Assembly (NCBI GenBank): GCA_035651655.1 | Contig: DASRFG010000037.1 | Span: 62,001 to 126,000, forward strand | From: Terriglobales bacterium | GTDB taxonomy: Bacteria > Acidobacteriota > Terriglobia > Terriglobales > Acidobacteriaceae | Reading direction: 5' to 3' | Length of the DNA: 64,000 nucleotides | Part shown: in pieces, positions 1 to 7,989 of the stretch | How positions within the stretch are numbered: the first letter of the stretch is position 1 | How the letters are laid out: every line of letters begins with the position of its first letter | Notes under the pieces: generated by a model | Database searches by the model: none | What the model saw: only the letters and a program-made list of their open reading frames with translations | Told to the model about the DNA's origin: nothing | Position numbers and translations under genes: made by a program

Positions 1-136
1 GAAACGATCCCTGCCGCCAATTACCCGACCTCCAACGCCTTTCAGAGTATGCGAAGGGCGAAAGATTACGTTGTGACGGACATCACCATGGCTGGTGACA
101 TGTCCCGCCGCTCAATCCGGGCTCAGAAAATTGAGC

Positions 137-1354
137 TTACTTTACGATTCGCGCCACGTGGATGGTGTCAGAAGCCACGCTTCGGGCCGCACAGCAGTCG
201 CCCGGAGGAATGGGTGTTCCGTGCGGGCAAGCGCGAGGGTGTCCAAGGAAAGTACAGATTCTGTCGGTGGCTTCCGGCGAGAGAATGTGCTCGAACTTGC
301 AGGCCTGCTCTTCAATTTCCGCCTGGTTGTCCATTCCCAGGCTCTCGGTGAATAGCAGCTCCGCCAGGCGATGTCGCCGTATGACGTCCTGAGCGCGCTG
401 CCTGCCACGCGGTGTAAAGGCGATCACCATGGCGCCGTCGCCCGCCGTCTGCGACACGTGACCCAGCGCATCATGGCAGGGATTGATCACCGCTTTGTGG
501 CCGTGCACAATCGGCGGATGCGGCGAAGTTACCACCAGTCCCAGTTCAACCATCTTTTCCAGCGCGATCGTCACCGGAACCCCGCCATGAACTTCGAGCA
601 ACCCCAGTTCCGCCTGCTCGCCGTGCTCTTCAATCACCCAGATCTCTTCCAGCACTTCATCGAACTGCTCTTCATCGGACATGGCGAGAGACTCGGTTGC
701 AATACGCCCATGATGCAATTCAACCCTGCGGTCGGCGAGACTCGCCACCATCGAGTCATGGGTGACCATGATGATGGTGCGGCCCTGCTTGTGCAGCTCA
801 CGCAGCAAGCGTAGGACGATTTCTTCATTCTGCGCGTCCAGGTTCCCAGTTGGCTCATCCGCAAGGATGATCTTGGGATCATTGATCAAGGCGCGCGCGA
901 TGCATACCCGCTGCTGCTCGCCACCCGAAAGTTGCGCGGGAAGGTGCCGCGACCTGTCCTTCAGCCCCACCCGCTCTAGCGCCGCCAGCGCTTCCTGCTC
1001 GTCAGTCATGCTATGGAAGTATTGCGCCAGCATGATGTTTTCGACGGCCGTCAGGTAGGGAATCAGATGATATTGCTGGAAGATGAAACCAATCTTTTCC
1101 GCGCGGACGCGGTTCAATTCTGCTCCGCTCATCGCGGCCACGTTTTGCCCATCCAGCCAGATCTCTCCCGAGGTGGGACGATCAAGACAGCCGATCAGGT
1201 TGACCAGCGTGGATTTCCCAGACCCCGAAGGCCCCATGATCGCCAGCCATTCGCCCGGTGGCACCAGCAGGGTTACGTCGTCCAAAGCGCGGATCTCGCC
1301 GCTGGCATCGGCGGTCGCCGGATAGACCCTGCTCACTTTTTGCAGACGAATCAT
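137..1354 (-). CDS. ABC transporter ATPase fused to a DtxR-like metal-sensing regulator
   Basis: This 405-residue protein has two parts. Residues 1-220 form a LolD/MacB-type ABC ATPase, with Walker A GPSGSGKST (41-49), signature LSGGEQQ (142-148), Walker B IILADEP (162-168) and switch His199. Residues 228-386 resemble a whole DtxR/MntR repressor: a winged-helix region (about 230-275), then a dimerisation/metal domain with H328, E332, C352, E355, H356 and a CPHG motif at 376-379. C352 sits where DtxR has its metal-binding Cys102. It is the last gene of an operon with two ABC permeases and an FTR1 iron permease, so it probably energises the permeases. The fused domain may sense Fe(II), act on DNA, or both; that part is inference. 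Confidence 0.88.
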   Translation of the reverse strand: MIRLQKVSRVYPATADASGEIRALDDVTLLVPPGEWLAIMGPSGSGKSTLVNLIGCLDRPTSGEIWLDGQNVAAMSGAELNRVRAEKIGFIFQQYHLIPYLTAVENIMLAQYFHSMTDEQEALAALERVGLKDRSRHLPAQLSGGEQQRVCIARALINDPKIILADEPTGNLDAQNEEIVLRLLRELHKQGRTIIMVTHDSMVASLADRRVELHHGRIATESLAMSDEEQFDEVLEEIWVIEEHGEQAELGLLEVHGGVPVTIALEKMVELGLVVTSPHPPIVHGHKAVINPCHDALGHVSQTAGDGAMVIAFTPRGRQRAQDVIRRHRLAELLFTESLGMDNQAEIEEQACKFEHILSPEATDRICTFLGHPRACPHGTPIPPGDCCAARSVASDTIHVARIVK

Positions 1355-1371
1355 TACTTAAGCTGCCCCAA

Positions 1372-2505
1372 TTACTCTCCTCTCAGGATAGCGGCAGGCT
1401 GTACCCGTCGCAATAGCACCAGCGGCAATTGGGCGGAGAGAAGCGCCACAGCGATGCTTCCTGCGAACACAACAGGAAGGACGGCGAACCGGGGCATAAT
1501 GTCGGCATGAAAGTTGGCGCGGCCGATCCATTCAGCAACCCCGACTCCAATCACAAATCCCAGCAGCGCTCCCACTGCCCCCAATGACACTGCTTCGGTT
1601 GCGAAGAAGCCACCTACCAGCCGTTCGGAAGCTCCGAGCGCCTTCATGACGGCGAAATCGCGCCGACGATCCAGCACCCACGCGGTCAGCGTGGCCACTA
1701 GACAGAGGGCCGCGGTAATGATGATCAGAATCGCCGATGCCAGCAGCGCCGACCGAGTCTTCCCCAGCACCCGGCCTTCCGCCTCTACAATCTGCCGTAC
1801 CGGACGTACCTCCACCTCGGGCGCCGCCTGGGCGATTCTGGCAATCGTGGCGTTTACTTCGGCTGCGCTCCCGTTTGCGGCTACCTCAACGACCGAGGGC
1901 TCAACTCCTGTCCAAGCCACAAAATCAGGCAGCGCCACATATATACGGCTGTCTTCCGCGGCGCCGGTTTGCAAAGTTCCCACCGGATTCAGCCGGGTGC
2001 TCCGGCCCTGGAACTTCAATTCAAAAGCATGGTCCTGTGCGCTGACGACCGCTGCTGCGCGATTTCCCACCAGGGCATCGCCACTCAATTTTGGCCAGGC
2101 TGTAACCGACCACCAACTGTCCAGCTGCTGCACGGAACTCATGTCTGTTCCCGCCACCACGATTGGCGATCCGTTGCTGGTGCTCGCCACCACGTATGCG
2201 AACGGTACTGCAATGCCACGCCCATCGAGCGCCTTTTGAACCCTGCTCAACGTGCTCGGCGGCAGGGCTTGTCCTTGCTTTGCCACCACCACGATGTTCG
2301 CACCGTATCTGCGAAATTCTATTCCCAGCTTCGCCTGCACATCCTGGTACACGGTGAGCATGGCCGTTGCTGCCGCGGCCGCTACCACTACTGCCAGGAG
2401 TGCCGAAAGCGCTCTCCCGCGCCGCACCAATGCCCCACGGAGTAACATGCGCACAAACATCTTGGAGCGCGGTTGCAATCCCGTGCGTACGCGCGATCCG
2501 GTCAT
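1372..2505 (-). CDS. ABC transporter permease, FtsX/MacB type (second of pair)
   Basis: A 377-residue permease with the FtsX/MacB layout: one N-terminal membrane helix (about residues 30-52), a large periplasmic MacB-PCD-like domain (about 55-250), then three C-terminal membrane helices and a short tail ending in LRGE. Its ATG overlaps the stop of the upstream permease (ATGA), so the two are translationally coupled and probably heterodimerise. Only 17 bases separate it from the ATPase-DtxR gene. The FTR1 gene at the operon head suggests an iron-related role, as in the FTR1/P19-type iron systems of Campylobacter. Substrate and transport direction cannot be read from the sequence. Confidence 0.85.
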   Translation of the reverse strand: MTGSRVRTGLQPRSKMFVRMLLRGALVRRGRALSALLAVVVAAAAATAMLTVYQDVQAKLGIEFRRYGANIVVVAKQGQALPPSTLSRVQKALDGRGIAVPFAYVVASTSNGSPIVVAGTDMSSVQQLDSWWSVTAWPKLSGDALVGNRAAAVVSAQDHAFELKFQGRSTRLNPVGTLQTGAAEDSRIYVALPDFVAWTGVEPSVVEVAANGSAAEVNATIARIAQAAPEVEVRPVRQIVEAEGRVLGKTRSALLASAILIIITAALCLVATLTAWVLDRRRDFAVMKALGASERLVGGFFATEAVSLGAVGALLGFVIGVGVAEWIGRANFHADIMPRFAVLPVVFAGSIAVALLSAQLPLVLLRRVQPAAILRGE

Positions 2506-3767
2506 GCGTCGCCTCGCAGCACGATTGCCGGATCAACCCGCACCGCGCGGCGAACTGCGATTGCGCTTCCGCCGAATGTCACCAGCGCGGCAATGGCCAG
2601 AATGACAGGCAAGAGAACCGGTTGGACTGAGATTTGCGATCCAAAGATGCTGCGGCCAATTTCACGCGCCAGAATGCCGCCAGAGAAGAAGCCCACGCCC
2701 CCTCCCAGCAGCGCCAGCAAGGCCGCTTCAGCAAAGAACAGGGCCGCCACGGACCGGTGCGCCGCGCCCAAAGCCTTCATCAACCCAACTTCGCTGCGGC
2801 GTTCAAACAGCGCGGTAGCCATGGCCGCGGAAACTGCCAGCCCCGACGCCAGCAACGCCGCCAAGGTAACCAGCAGCATCAGTCCCTTGATGCGAGCCAA
2901 TACCGTACCTTCGGTTTGCGCTACCTGGCGGATTTGCTCCACGTGCGAATGGGGGATCGCTTCGCCGAGTTGATAGGCGATTGAACGCGCGTATGGGGAG
3001 CAATACCAGCGATCGAAAGTGGGACCGGCGAGGGTTCTTGGATCGCGGCGGGCAAATGCGTCTTCTGGCTTGGTCAATGCACTGACATAGACCCGCCGCA
3101 CTGCTCCAGGGTGACCGATGATCTCCTGCGCCATGGCGAGTGGCGCCACAATCTGTTCATCCTCTGCGCCTCCGCTTGAAAGCACGCCAGCAACACGGGT
3201 GTTGCTTCCATTTATATCGACCGTCCCACCCGCGCTGACTGCGACCCGCTCCGCCAGGCGCTCGCCGAGGAGCACGTCGTGAGAATTGTCATCCGGCCAG
3301 GCGCCATTGACTCTCCACCAGGAATTGGTCTTGGTCACCCCCGAGGTGAAGGTATCTTGCCCATACTTGAGTTGCTTGTTGAAATAAGTTCCCAGCAGCT
3401 CGACATCCTGCTCATGACCCGTGGCTTTGAGTTTTACGCGCACCGGCAGCAGGGGCGCAAAACCCAGAATATTATTTCGCCAGAACGTTCCTTTGATTTT
3501 GGGGAGGTCTGCTTCGCTGAGAAAAGCTCCATCGCTGGGCGGCTTGAGGTTGACCCCGCCGATTTCCACATCCAGGGTGTCCGCCTGCGGAGTAATGACC
3601 AGGTTGGCGCCATAGCCGCGCAGCTCGCGGTTGATTTTGTCTCCGATGTCAGTGGCCACTGCAATGATGGCCGTCGCCACCGAGACCCCCAGCGCAATGG
3701 CGACTCCGGCGAGCAATTTGCGGCGCTGCTGCCGCCGAAAGGATTCGAAAAGGAGCCGACCGAACAC
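2502..3767 (-). CDS. ABC transporter permease, FtsX/MacB type (first of pair)
   Basis: A 421-residue paralogue of the neighbouring permease. It has an N-terminal helix after a basic RRQQRRK stretch, a periplasmic domain of about 240 residues and three C-terminal helices, ending in the family-typical IVLRGDA. Proteins of this fold do not normally form a channel; they transmit ATPase movement to a periplasmic partner. It starts one base after the FTR1 stop codon, so the operon is tightly coupled. A plausible role, by analogy with FTR1-associated ABC modules, is to drive delivery or reduction of iron for the FTR1 permease. This remains inference. Confidence 0.85.
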   Translation of the reverse strand: MFGRLLFESFRRQQRRKLLAGVAIALGVSVATAIIAVATDIGDKINRELRGYGANLVITPQADTLDVEIGGVNLKPPSDGAFLSEADLPKIKGTFWRNNILGFAPLLPVRVKLKATGHEQDVELLGTYFNKQLKYGQDTFTSGVTKTNSWWRVNGAWPDDNSHDVLLGERLAERVAVSAGGTVDINGSNTRVAGVLSSGGAEDEQIVAPLAMAQEIIGHPGAVRRVYVSALTKPEDAFARRDPRTLAGPTFDRWYCSPYARSIAYQLGEAIPHSHVEQIRQVAQTEGTVLARIKGLMLLVTLAALLASGLAVSAAMATALFERRSEVGLMKALGAAHRSVAALFFAEAALLALLGGGVGFFSGGILAREIGRSIFGSQISVQPVLLPVILAIAALVTFGGSAIAVRRAVRVDPAIVLRGDA

Positions 3768-3768
3768 G

Positions 3769-5016
3769 TTATTTCAGGAAATGGCGAGCGCCGGCTGCCA
3801 CCTCTGACTCCTGGATCACCACCCTGTCGGCAGTCACCGTGGCCTTGAGCGGGATGGGATTGCAGCCTCCTGGCTGGCCGACAGTCTGCGGATTAACCGG
3901 CGCCGCGCAGTTCTTGCAGACTATCCCGTGCGGACCTTTGGTGAAGCCCACGCCGCCGCAAATCTCGCAGGCGTCCAACACGGTCGCGACATTGCCGTCA
4001 GGTTTGCGATACAGCCAGAAACGTACAGGCACACCATTCTCTGTCGCCACGTAGCGGTGCAGATCGCCGTCGGCAAGTTGCGCGAGCGGAATGCGCGCTT
4101 CACCATTCGCGAAAGTAACCTCGGTGGCAGGCGAGAGGGAAGTGGTGCTCTTGGCGTAAATGAATTCCGCTGTCACCAGCATGATGAAAAGAAAAGAACT
4201 GGTGTACACGGAAACCATCCATAGCCGTTCGCGCCGCGCGCTCCACATGGCCTTGCGCCGCTCGGCTCCTGAAACAGCAGCCGGCACCGGCGCGCGCCGC
4301 TGCACTTCGAAGAGCACCATCAGCGCCGCCAGAGCCAGAATGGTTACGAAGAAGAAAACATCGTTGCGCACGATCGGCCCGATCAGCGCCATTTCACGCT
4401 TGCTCGAGGGCAGCACGCCATTCTCCGAAAGCTCGTGTAGTCCGGAGATCACCAGTTGCAGCGCTACAAAGAACAGGATCACGCTGGTGACGCGGAAAAA
4501 CTTGCCCAGGTTGATGCGAACTGAACCCTTCACGAACATCACGTAGAAGACCACGGCCATCGCCACACCCAGCAGGGTTCCGATGACGCTCATCAGCTCG
4601 GTTGAATTCAGCGTGACCGCGGAAAGAATAAGGACCGTTTCAACCCCCTCGCGCAAAACCATCAGGAAGACAAACAGGAACAATCCTACTTGCGAGCCCC
4701 GGTCTGCGAGCAGACCAACTTTTCCTTCGATCTTGCCTTTTAGGCTGCGGGCGGTCTTCATCATGAAGATCACCATGGTTACCACGAAGAACGCAGCCAC
4801 CAGCATGACCCAACCTTCAAAAATGTCCTGGTTGAGGTTAAAGCGGGAGACAATCACCGCTGCGCCGATGCTGCCCACAACGGCTGAAGCTAAAGCGGCG
4901 TAGACCACCCGGCGCAACTCCGGCCGGTTGATTTTGGCGAGGTAGGCGACTGTGATGCCAACAATAAGCGCCGCCTCCACTCCCTCACGCAGCGTAATTA
5001 TGAAGGCGTCTATCAC
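3769..5016 (-). CDS. FTR1-family iron permease fused to a DUF2318 cysteine domain
   Basis: A 415-residue inner-membrane protein. Residues 1-280 are FTR1-like with about seven helices and both iron-binding REGxE motifs, REGVE at 10-14 and 122-126. Residues 290-410 match the DUF2318 pattern: C350-x2-C353, C367-x2-C370, then a conserved NPQT...GGCNPIPL block containing C385. In other bacteria DUF2318 is usually a separate protein beside FTR1; here it is fused. The start is GTG, with GGAG nine bases upstream; no in-frame ATG is nearby. It heads the operon and lies just behind the Fur-like site, so iron-repressed expression is likely. Confidence 0.9.
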   Translation of the reverse strand: MIDAFIITLREGVEAALIVGITVAYLAKINRPELRRVVYAALASAVVGSIGAAVIVSRFNLNQDIFEGWVMLVAAFFVVTMVIFMMKTARSLKGKIEGKVGLLADRGSQVGLFLFVFLMVLREGVETVLILSAVTLNSTELMSVIGTLLGVAMAVVFYVMFVKGSVRINLGKFFRVTSVILFFVALQLVISGLHELSENGVLPSSKREMALIGPIVRNDVFFFVTILALAALMVLFEVQRRAPVPAAVSGAERRKAMWSARRERLWMVSVYTSSFLFIMLVTAEFIYAKSTTSLSPATEVTFANGEARIPLAQLADGDLHRYVATENGVPVRFWLYRKPDGNVATVLDACEICGGVGFTKGPHGIVCKNCAAPVNPQTVGQPGGCNPIPLKATVTADRVVIQESEVAAGARHFLK

Positions 5017-5046
5017 AACATTGGCTCCAAGCCCTTACCGGCGATT

Positions 5047-5069
5047 TTGAAAATGAATTTCATTTTCAA
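5047..5069. promoter_or_regulatory. Fur-box-like operator of the iron operon
   Basis: A perfect 23-bp palindrome: arms TTGAAAATGAA and TTCATTTTCAA around one central T. The inner 19 bases agree with the classical 19-bp Fur consensus at 14 positions. It lies directly downstream of the -10 box and 30 bp before the FTR1 start, where a bound repressor would block initiation. The fused DtxR-like domain at the operon end is a second candidate ligand, although the site looks more like Fur than DtxR. Confidence 0.78.
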
Positions 5070-5077
5070 CTAGATAC

Positions 5078-5107
5078 AGGATACCCTTGGGCGGAGCGGA
5101 ACGTCAA
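5078..5107 (-). promoter_or_regulatory. Promoter of the iron-uptake operon
   Basis: On the minus strand a TTGACG -35 element (5102-5107) is followed after 18 bp by a TATCCT -10 element (5078-5083). Transcription would start inside or at the edge of the Fur-like palindrome, which explains how that site could control the four-gene operon. Confidence 0.65.
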
Positions 5108-5219
5108 CGCGCTTACAGCGAAGTGCGCCCACGCGCGGTCGCTGTTTACCCGAAATCCGCATTCATCCTGCGCAAAAAAGCCTCGAACATCCAGTCGCAC
5201 CCCATCCGCTTCTAAGCTG

Positions 5220-6209
5220 TTGCGGGTTGGAGTGCGGCCTTTGGTCAAAATCAGAATCGCACGCTCGGCGGAGGAGATGGATTCCTTCCGTCCTCTCTGG
5301 GAGCGTCTTGAGAAATCCAACTCCTGCACTTTATTCCAAAGCTTCGCCTGGAACCGGCTGGTCGCAAGCAGGTTTCCCGCTCGCGAAGACCCCTACGTAG
5401 TGTGCGCGGAAAGCGATTCCGGCGCCGCCATCATTCCGGCCGCCATTGCCGACTACGGGCTCACGCTGCTCGGCGAAGCCCTTTTTGATTATCGTGACGT
5501 GCTCCATTTAGGTGATCCCGAAGTGCTGCGGCGTGCTTGGCAGGAGTTAGCCCGATTGCGCCTGCCCCTGTTCTTCACCGCGCTTCGTGGCGCGACCAGG
5601 CGCAGCCCCTGGGACGATCTCCGGCCCCAGCCATTCGTCAATGCGCCTTGCGTGCTGCTCAGCGATGTGGGAAATGCAGAGCAGTTCGCGGCCAATCACA
5701 ACCGTCTGGGCCGGTGTCGCCGTCGGCTGGAGCGGCAAGGTGTCCATTTCTCTCGTCAGAACGCACCCTCGCCAGAGAGCTTGCGGCACGTTTATCAGCT
5801 AAAAGCTGACCAGCTTCCTGGCAGCCTCTTCCGCGATCCGGCGCGCCTCAGCTTCATCACTGCGGCGGCGAATCTGGACCCGACGAGTTGCGATCTTTAC
5901 ACTCTACGTCGCGATGAGTGCCTTGTGGCCGCTCTGGTTACCTTCCGCGATGGACCGACCCGCCGTTTCTACACCATCTACTACGATCACCAGTGGGCCC
6001 ACTTCTCGCCCGGTGTAGTGCTGTTATTCGAGGCTACTCGTCAGTCGCTGGCCGAGGGCCTGGACTGTGATTACATGACGGGCGAACAACCCCACAAAGC
6101 TCGCCTAGCCACCTCAACCGTGCCTCTCTTCCGAGTCGAGGCCACCTGCGAAAGCCTCGCCATGTTTAGCGGCCTTGAAGAGCAGCCGGTCCCCGAGCTG
6201 GCAGCCTGA
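5220..6209 (+). CDS. GNAT/FemAB-like acetyltransferase (CelD/BioF2-like)
   Basis: About 329 residues resembling the acetyltransferase family often called CelD or BioF2-like, a GNAT-fold group seen in exopolysaccharide and cell-envelope clusters. Typical elements are the N-terminal pattern around FRPLWERLEKSNSCTLFQS, a central basic stretch (NHNRLGRCRRRLERQG) and a C-terminal FYTIYYD...GVVLLFEATR segment ending in DYMTGEQPHKARL. There are no membrane helices. The reading frame opens with TTG at 5220, but GTG at 5232 or TTG at 5241 are possible starts. It is divergent from the iron operon and stands alone, so its substrate is unknown. Confidence 0.7.
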   Translation: MRVGVRPLVKIRIARSAEEMDSFRPLWERLEKSNSCTLFQSFAWNRLVASRFPAREDPYVVCAESDSGAAIIPAAIADYGLTLLGEALFDYRDVLHLGDPEVLRRAWQELARLRLPLFFTALRGATRRSPWDDLRPQPFVNAPCVLLSDVGNAEQFAANHNRLGRCRRRLERQGVHFSRQNAPSPESLRHVYQLKADQLPGSLFRDPARLSFITAAANLDPTSCDLYTLRRDECLVAALVTFRDGPTRRFYTIYYDHQWAHFSPGVVLLFEATRQSLAEGLDCDYMTGEQPHKARLATSTVPLFRVEATCESLAMFSGLEEQPVPELAA

Positions 6210-6222
6210 GGGCGGATTCTTC

Positions 6223-6909
6223 TCAAAGACGCTTCAGAAACTCCTTGGCTTGCTCCAGGTGAGGGAACATCTTCTCTTCGGCCTGAAATTCCGCGGAATG
6301 CACACAGCGCCGGCTTCCGCGCAATTTGACGGGATGCTTCAAGTGCAGCATCTCGTGATACAGAATGTACTCCACCGCATGTCGCGGGACCCGGGCATGG
6401 TCGAAGACGCGACTGATCACAATGGTGTTGTGCGCCGGATCGTAGTGCCCCAGGCTGTTGCGCGCGTGATCGCGGCTCCAGGTGAGTTGCGGACGTGCCA
6501 TCAGTCCGTAGAAGTAACGCCGGTTCAGCTCTTCGAAGATCTCATCCAGGTCATAAACATGCCCGCGGGCGGAGTGAATCTGCTTGCGCCCGCGCAGCTG
6601 CCGCAGCAAATTCGCCTTCTTGCTGATTTCGTGACTTGAAATGTATTTCCGGTAACGGGTGGCGTGTGCCCGCTCAATCGGCTTGCGATACATCTTCGCC
6701 AGGAGAATATGCGCAATCGCCCGTACAACCGCCTCCGGAGCGCCTTCCAACAGGTCAGAAAGTCGCACCAGCAGCCTGTCCCTGCGCAGCCGGATGGTGT
6801 TATTGATGTTGGCGAACGCGAAGAACTCCACCACGATTTCCGGCATCGGCGCCCGCGGACGCAGATCACGGTAGCTTTCCTGGAAAATTAAGAGGAGCTT
6901 ATCGGACAA
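6223..6909 (-). CDS. SprT-like zinc metalloprotease
   Basis: A 228-residue soluble protein whose C-terminal half is SprT-like: the zinc motif HEMLH in YILYHEMLHLKH, followed about 20 residues later by a third likely ligand in CVHSAEFQ. The N-terminal half is helical and basic. SprT-like proteins are zinc proteases, some of which act in repair of DNA-protein crosslinks; here the gene lies downstream of uvrA on the same strand with three secreted-protein genes in between. The apparent start is TTG at 6909; the first ATG is 21 codons later. The precise role is unknown. Confidence 0.75.
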   Translation of the reverse strand: MSDKLLLIFQESYRDLRPRAPMPEIVVEFFAFANINNTIRLRRDRLLVRLSDLLEGAPEAVVRAIAHILLAKMYRKPIERAHATRYRKYISSHEISKKANLLRQLRGRKQIHSARGHVYDLDEIFEELNRRYFYGLMARPQLTWSRDHARNSLGHYDPAHNTIVISRVFDHARVPRHAVEYILYHEMLHLKHPVKLRGSRRCVHSAEFQAEEKMFPHLEQAKEFLKRL

Positions 6910-6987
6910 CTGTCTGAGTTCCTATTTGTGATACGTGAGGCTCCCGACTATTCTACTCGGACTAGAACTGGCCACTGCCCACTGAAG

Positions 6988-7515
6988 TTACTTCTTCTTC
7001 TTTGGCGCTGCATTCTGTTCTTCTAAGAGTTTGCGATGCTCCACGGAGCCATCGTTCACGCTATCAATTGCACTGGTTAACACGAATTCATCTTCCTTCC
7101 CCTCGTCCGGGGTAGAACTCTCCTTGAGTTTGTGGAGACGGGCGCGGAATTCAGCATCGCCTTGGATCACGTCCTTCAGTGGTTTTCTGAGGTCGGCGCT
7201 CTGTTCGCGATACATATCCAGGTTGTCGCCCAGTTCGTCGTAAATGACCACAAAATCCTGCAGCAGATCGTGCACCTGGGTTGTCTTATCGCCAGCGCTT
7301 GTCTTGGTGTCGGCACGTGCCCGATCTATGGCGTCCAAGCGGGCGCGGGCAAACTTCAAGATCAGCTTGAGGCGCTTCTCAGGCTCTTGAGTGGCCTCGC
7401 GCATCTCGTCCACTTCCGCGGGATTCAGCGGGTCCCGTTGTTGCGCCCACGCCGGAACTATCGCCAACAACATCACCAGAATAGGCCCGCGCAATCGTTC
7501 AAGTGACACTTTCAT
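6988..7515 (-). CDS. Secreted hypothetical protein
   Basis: A 175-residue protein with a signal peptide (hydrophobic LRGPILVMLLAIVPAWA ending before QQRDP) and a helical, charged remainder ending in a poly-lysine tail (PKKKK). I recognise no family. It shares helical character with the next gene upstream, 33 bases away, and both follow a TPR gene, so the three may form one periplasmic unit transcribed behind uvrA. No catalytic motif is visible. Confidence 0.65.
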   Translation of the reverse strand: MKVSLERLRGPILVMLLAIVPAWAQQRDPLNPAEVDEMREATQEPEKRLKLILKFARARLDAIDRARADTKTSAGDKTTQVHDLLQDFVVIYDELGDNLDMYREQSADLRKPLKDVIQGDAEFRARLHKLKESSTPDEGKEDEFVLTSAIDSVNDGSVEHRKLLEEQNAAPKKKK

Positions 7516-7548
7516 GATTTAATCCTTGCAAAGTCAGTCCTTGCAAAC

Positions 7549-7989
7549 TCAGTTCTTGGAGAACATGCTCATCAACAGTTCGGTCCTGATGTGTTCCAAA
7601 CGTTCCACGGCCTGCTGCATCTGGGGCCGGTCTTCGATGTCCAAGGTAGGAGTGATGTCCCGCAGCCGTTTGGACAACTTCCGCACTTCAATTTCCGTGT
7701 CCTTCATGTGTTTGCGGGATTTCAGGGAAGCGTCGCCTGCCTGCTGCGCGTAAGAGACTACCTCTTCCACGAGCGTCTTGCCCTCAGAAAATTTGCCGGC
7801 AGAAAATGCCTTGTCCGCTGCCTCAAGTTGCCGCTTGGCTATGGTCAGGCAAATCTTGGGCTGGTCCGCTACGGTGGCCGACTTCAATTTCGCCTTGAGG
7901 TCATCCAAGCTCTCGTCGCGCGCCCAGGCCGTCGTCACCGAGGCAAGCACCAGCGCTACTGCAACGAGCCCTTGGGCCGGCACTTTCAT
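7549..7989 (-). CDS. Secreted helical hypothetical protein
   Basis: A 146-residue protein with a signal peptide cleaved near TAWA-RDES and an all-helical body rich in Lys, Glu and Ala. Its ATG overlaps the stop of the upstream TPR gene (ATGA), which indicates translational coupling and a shared role. No known domain is recognisable. The helical body could bind the TPR protein, but that is only suggested by the gene order. Confidence 0.65.
   Translation of the reverse strand: MKVPAQGLVAVALVLASVTTAWARDESLDDLKAKLKSATVADQPKICLTIAKRQLEAADKAFSAGKFSEGKTLVEEVVSYAQQAGDASLKSRKHMKDTEIEVRKLSKRLRDITPTLDIEDRPQMQQAVERLEHIRTELLMSMFSKN

Noticed and set aside
371-814. A plus-strand gene opposite the ATPase-DtxR fusion
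   Set aside because: It is the shadow of a well-supported gene and has an His/Arg-rich, unstructured composition.
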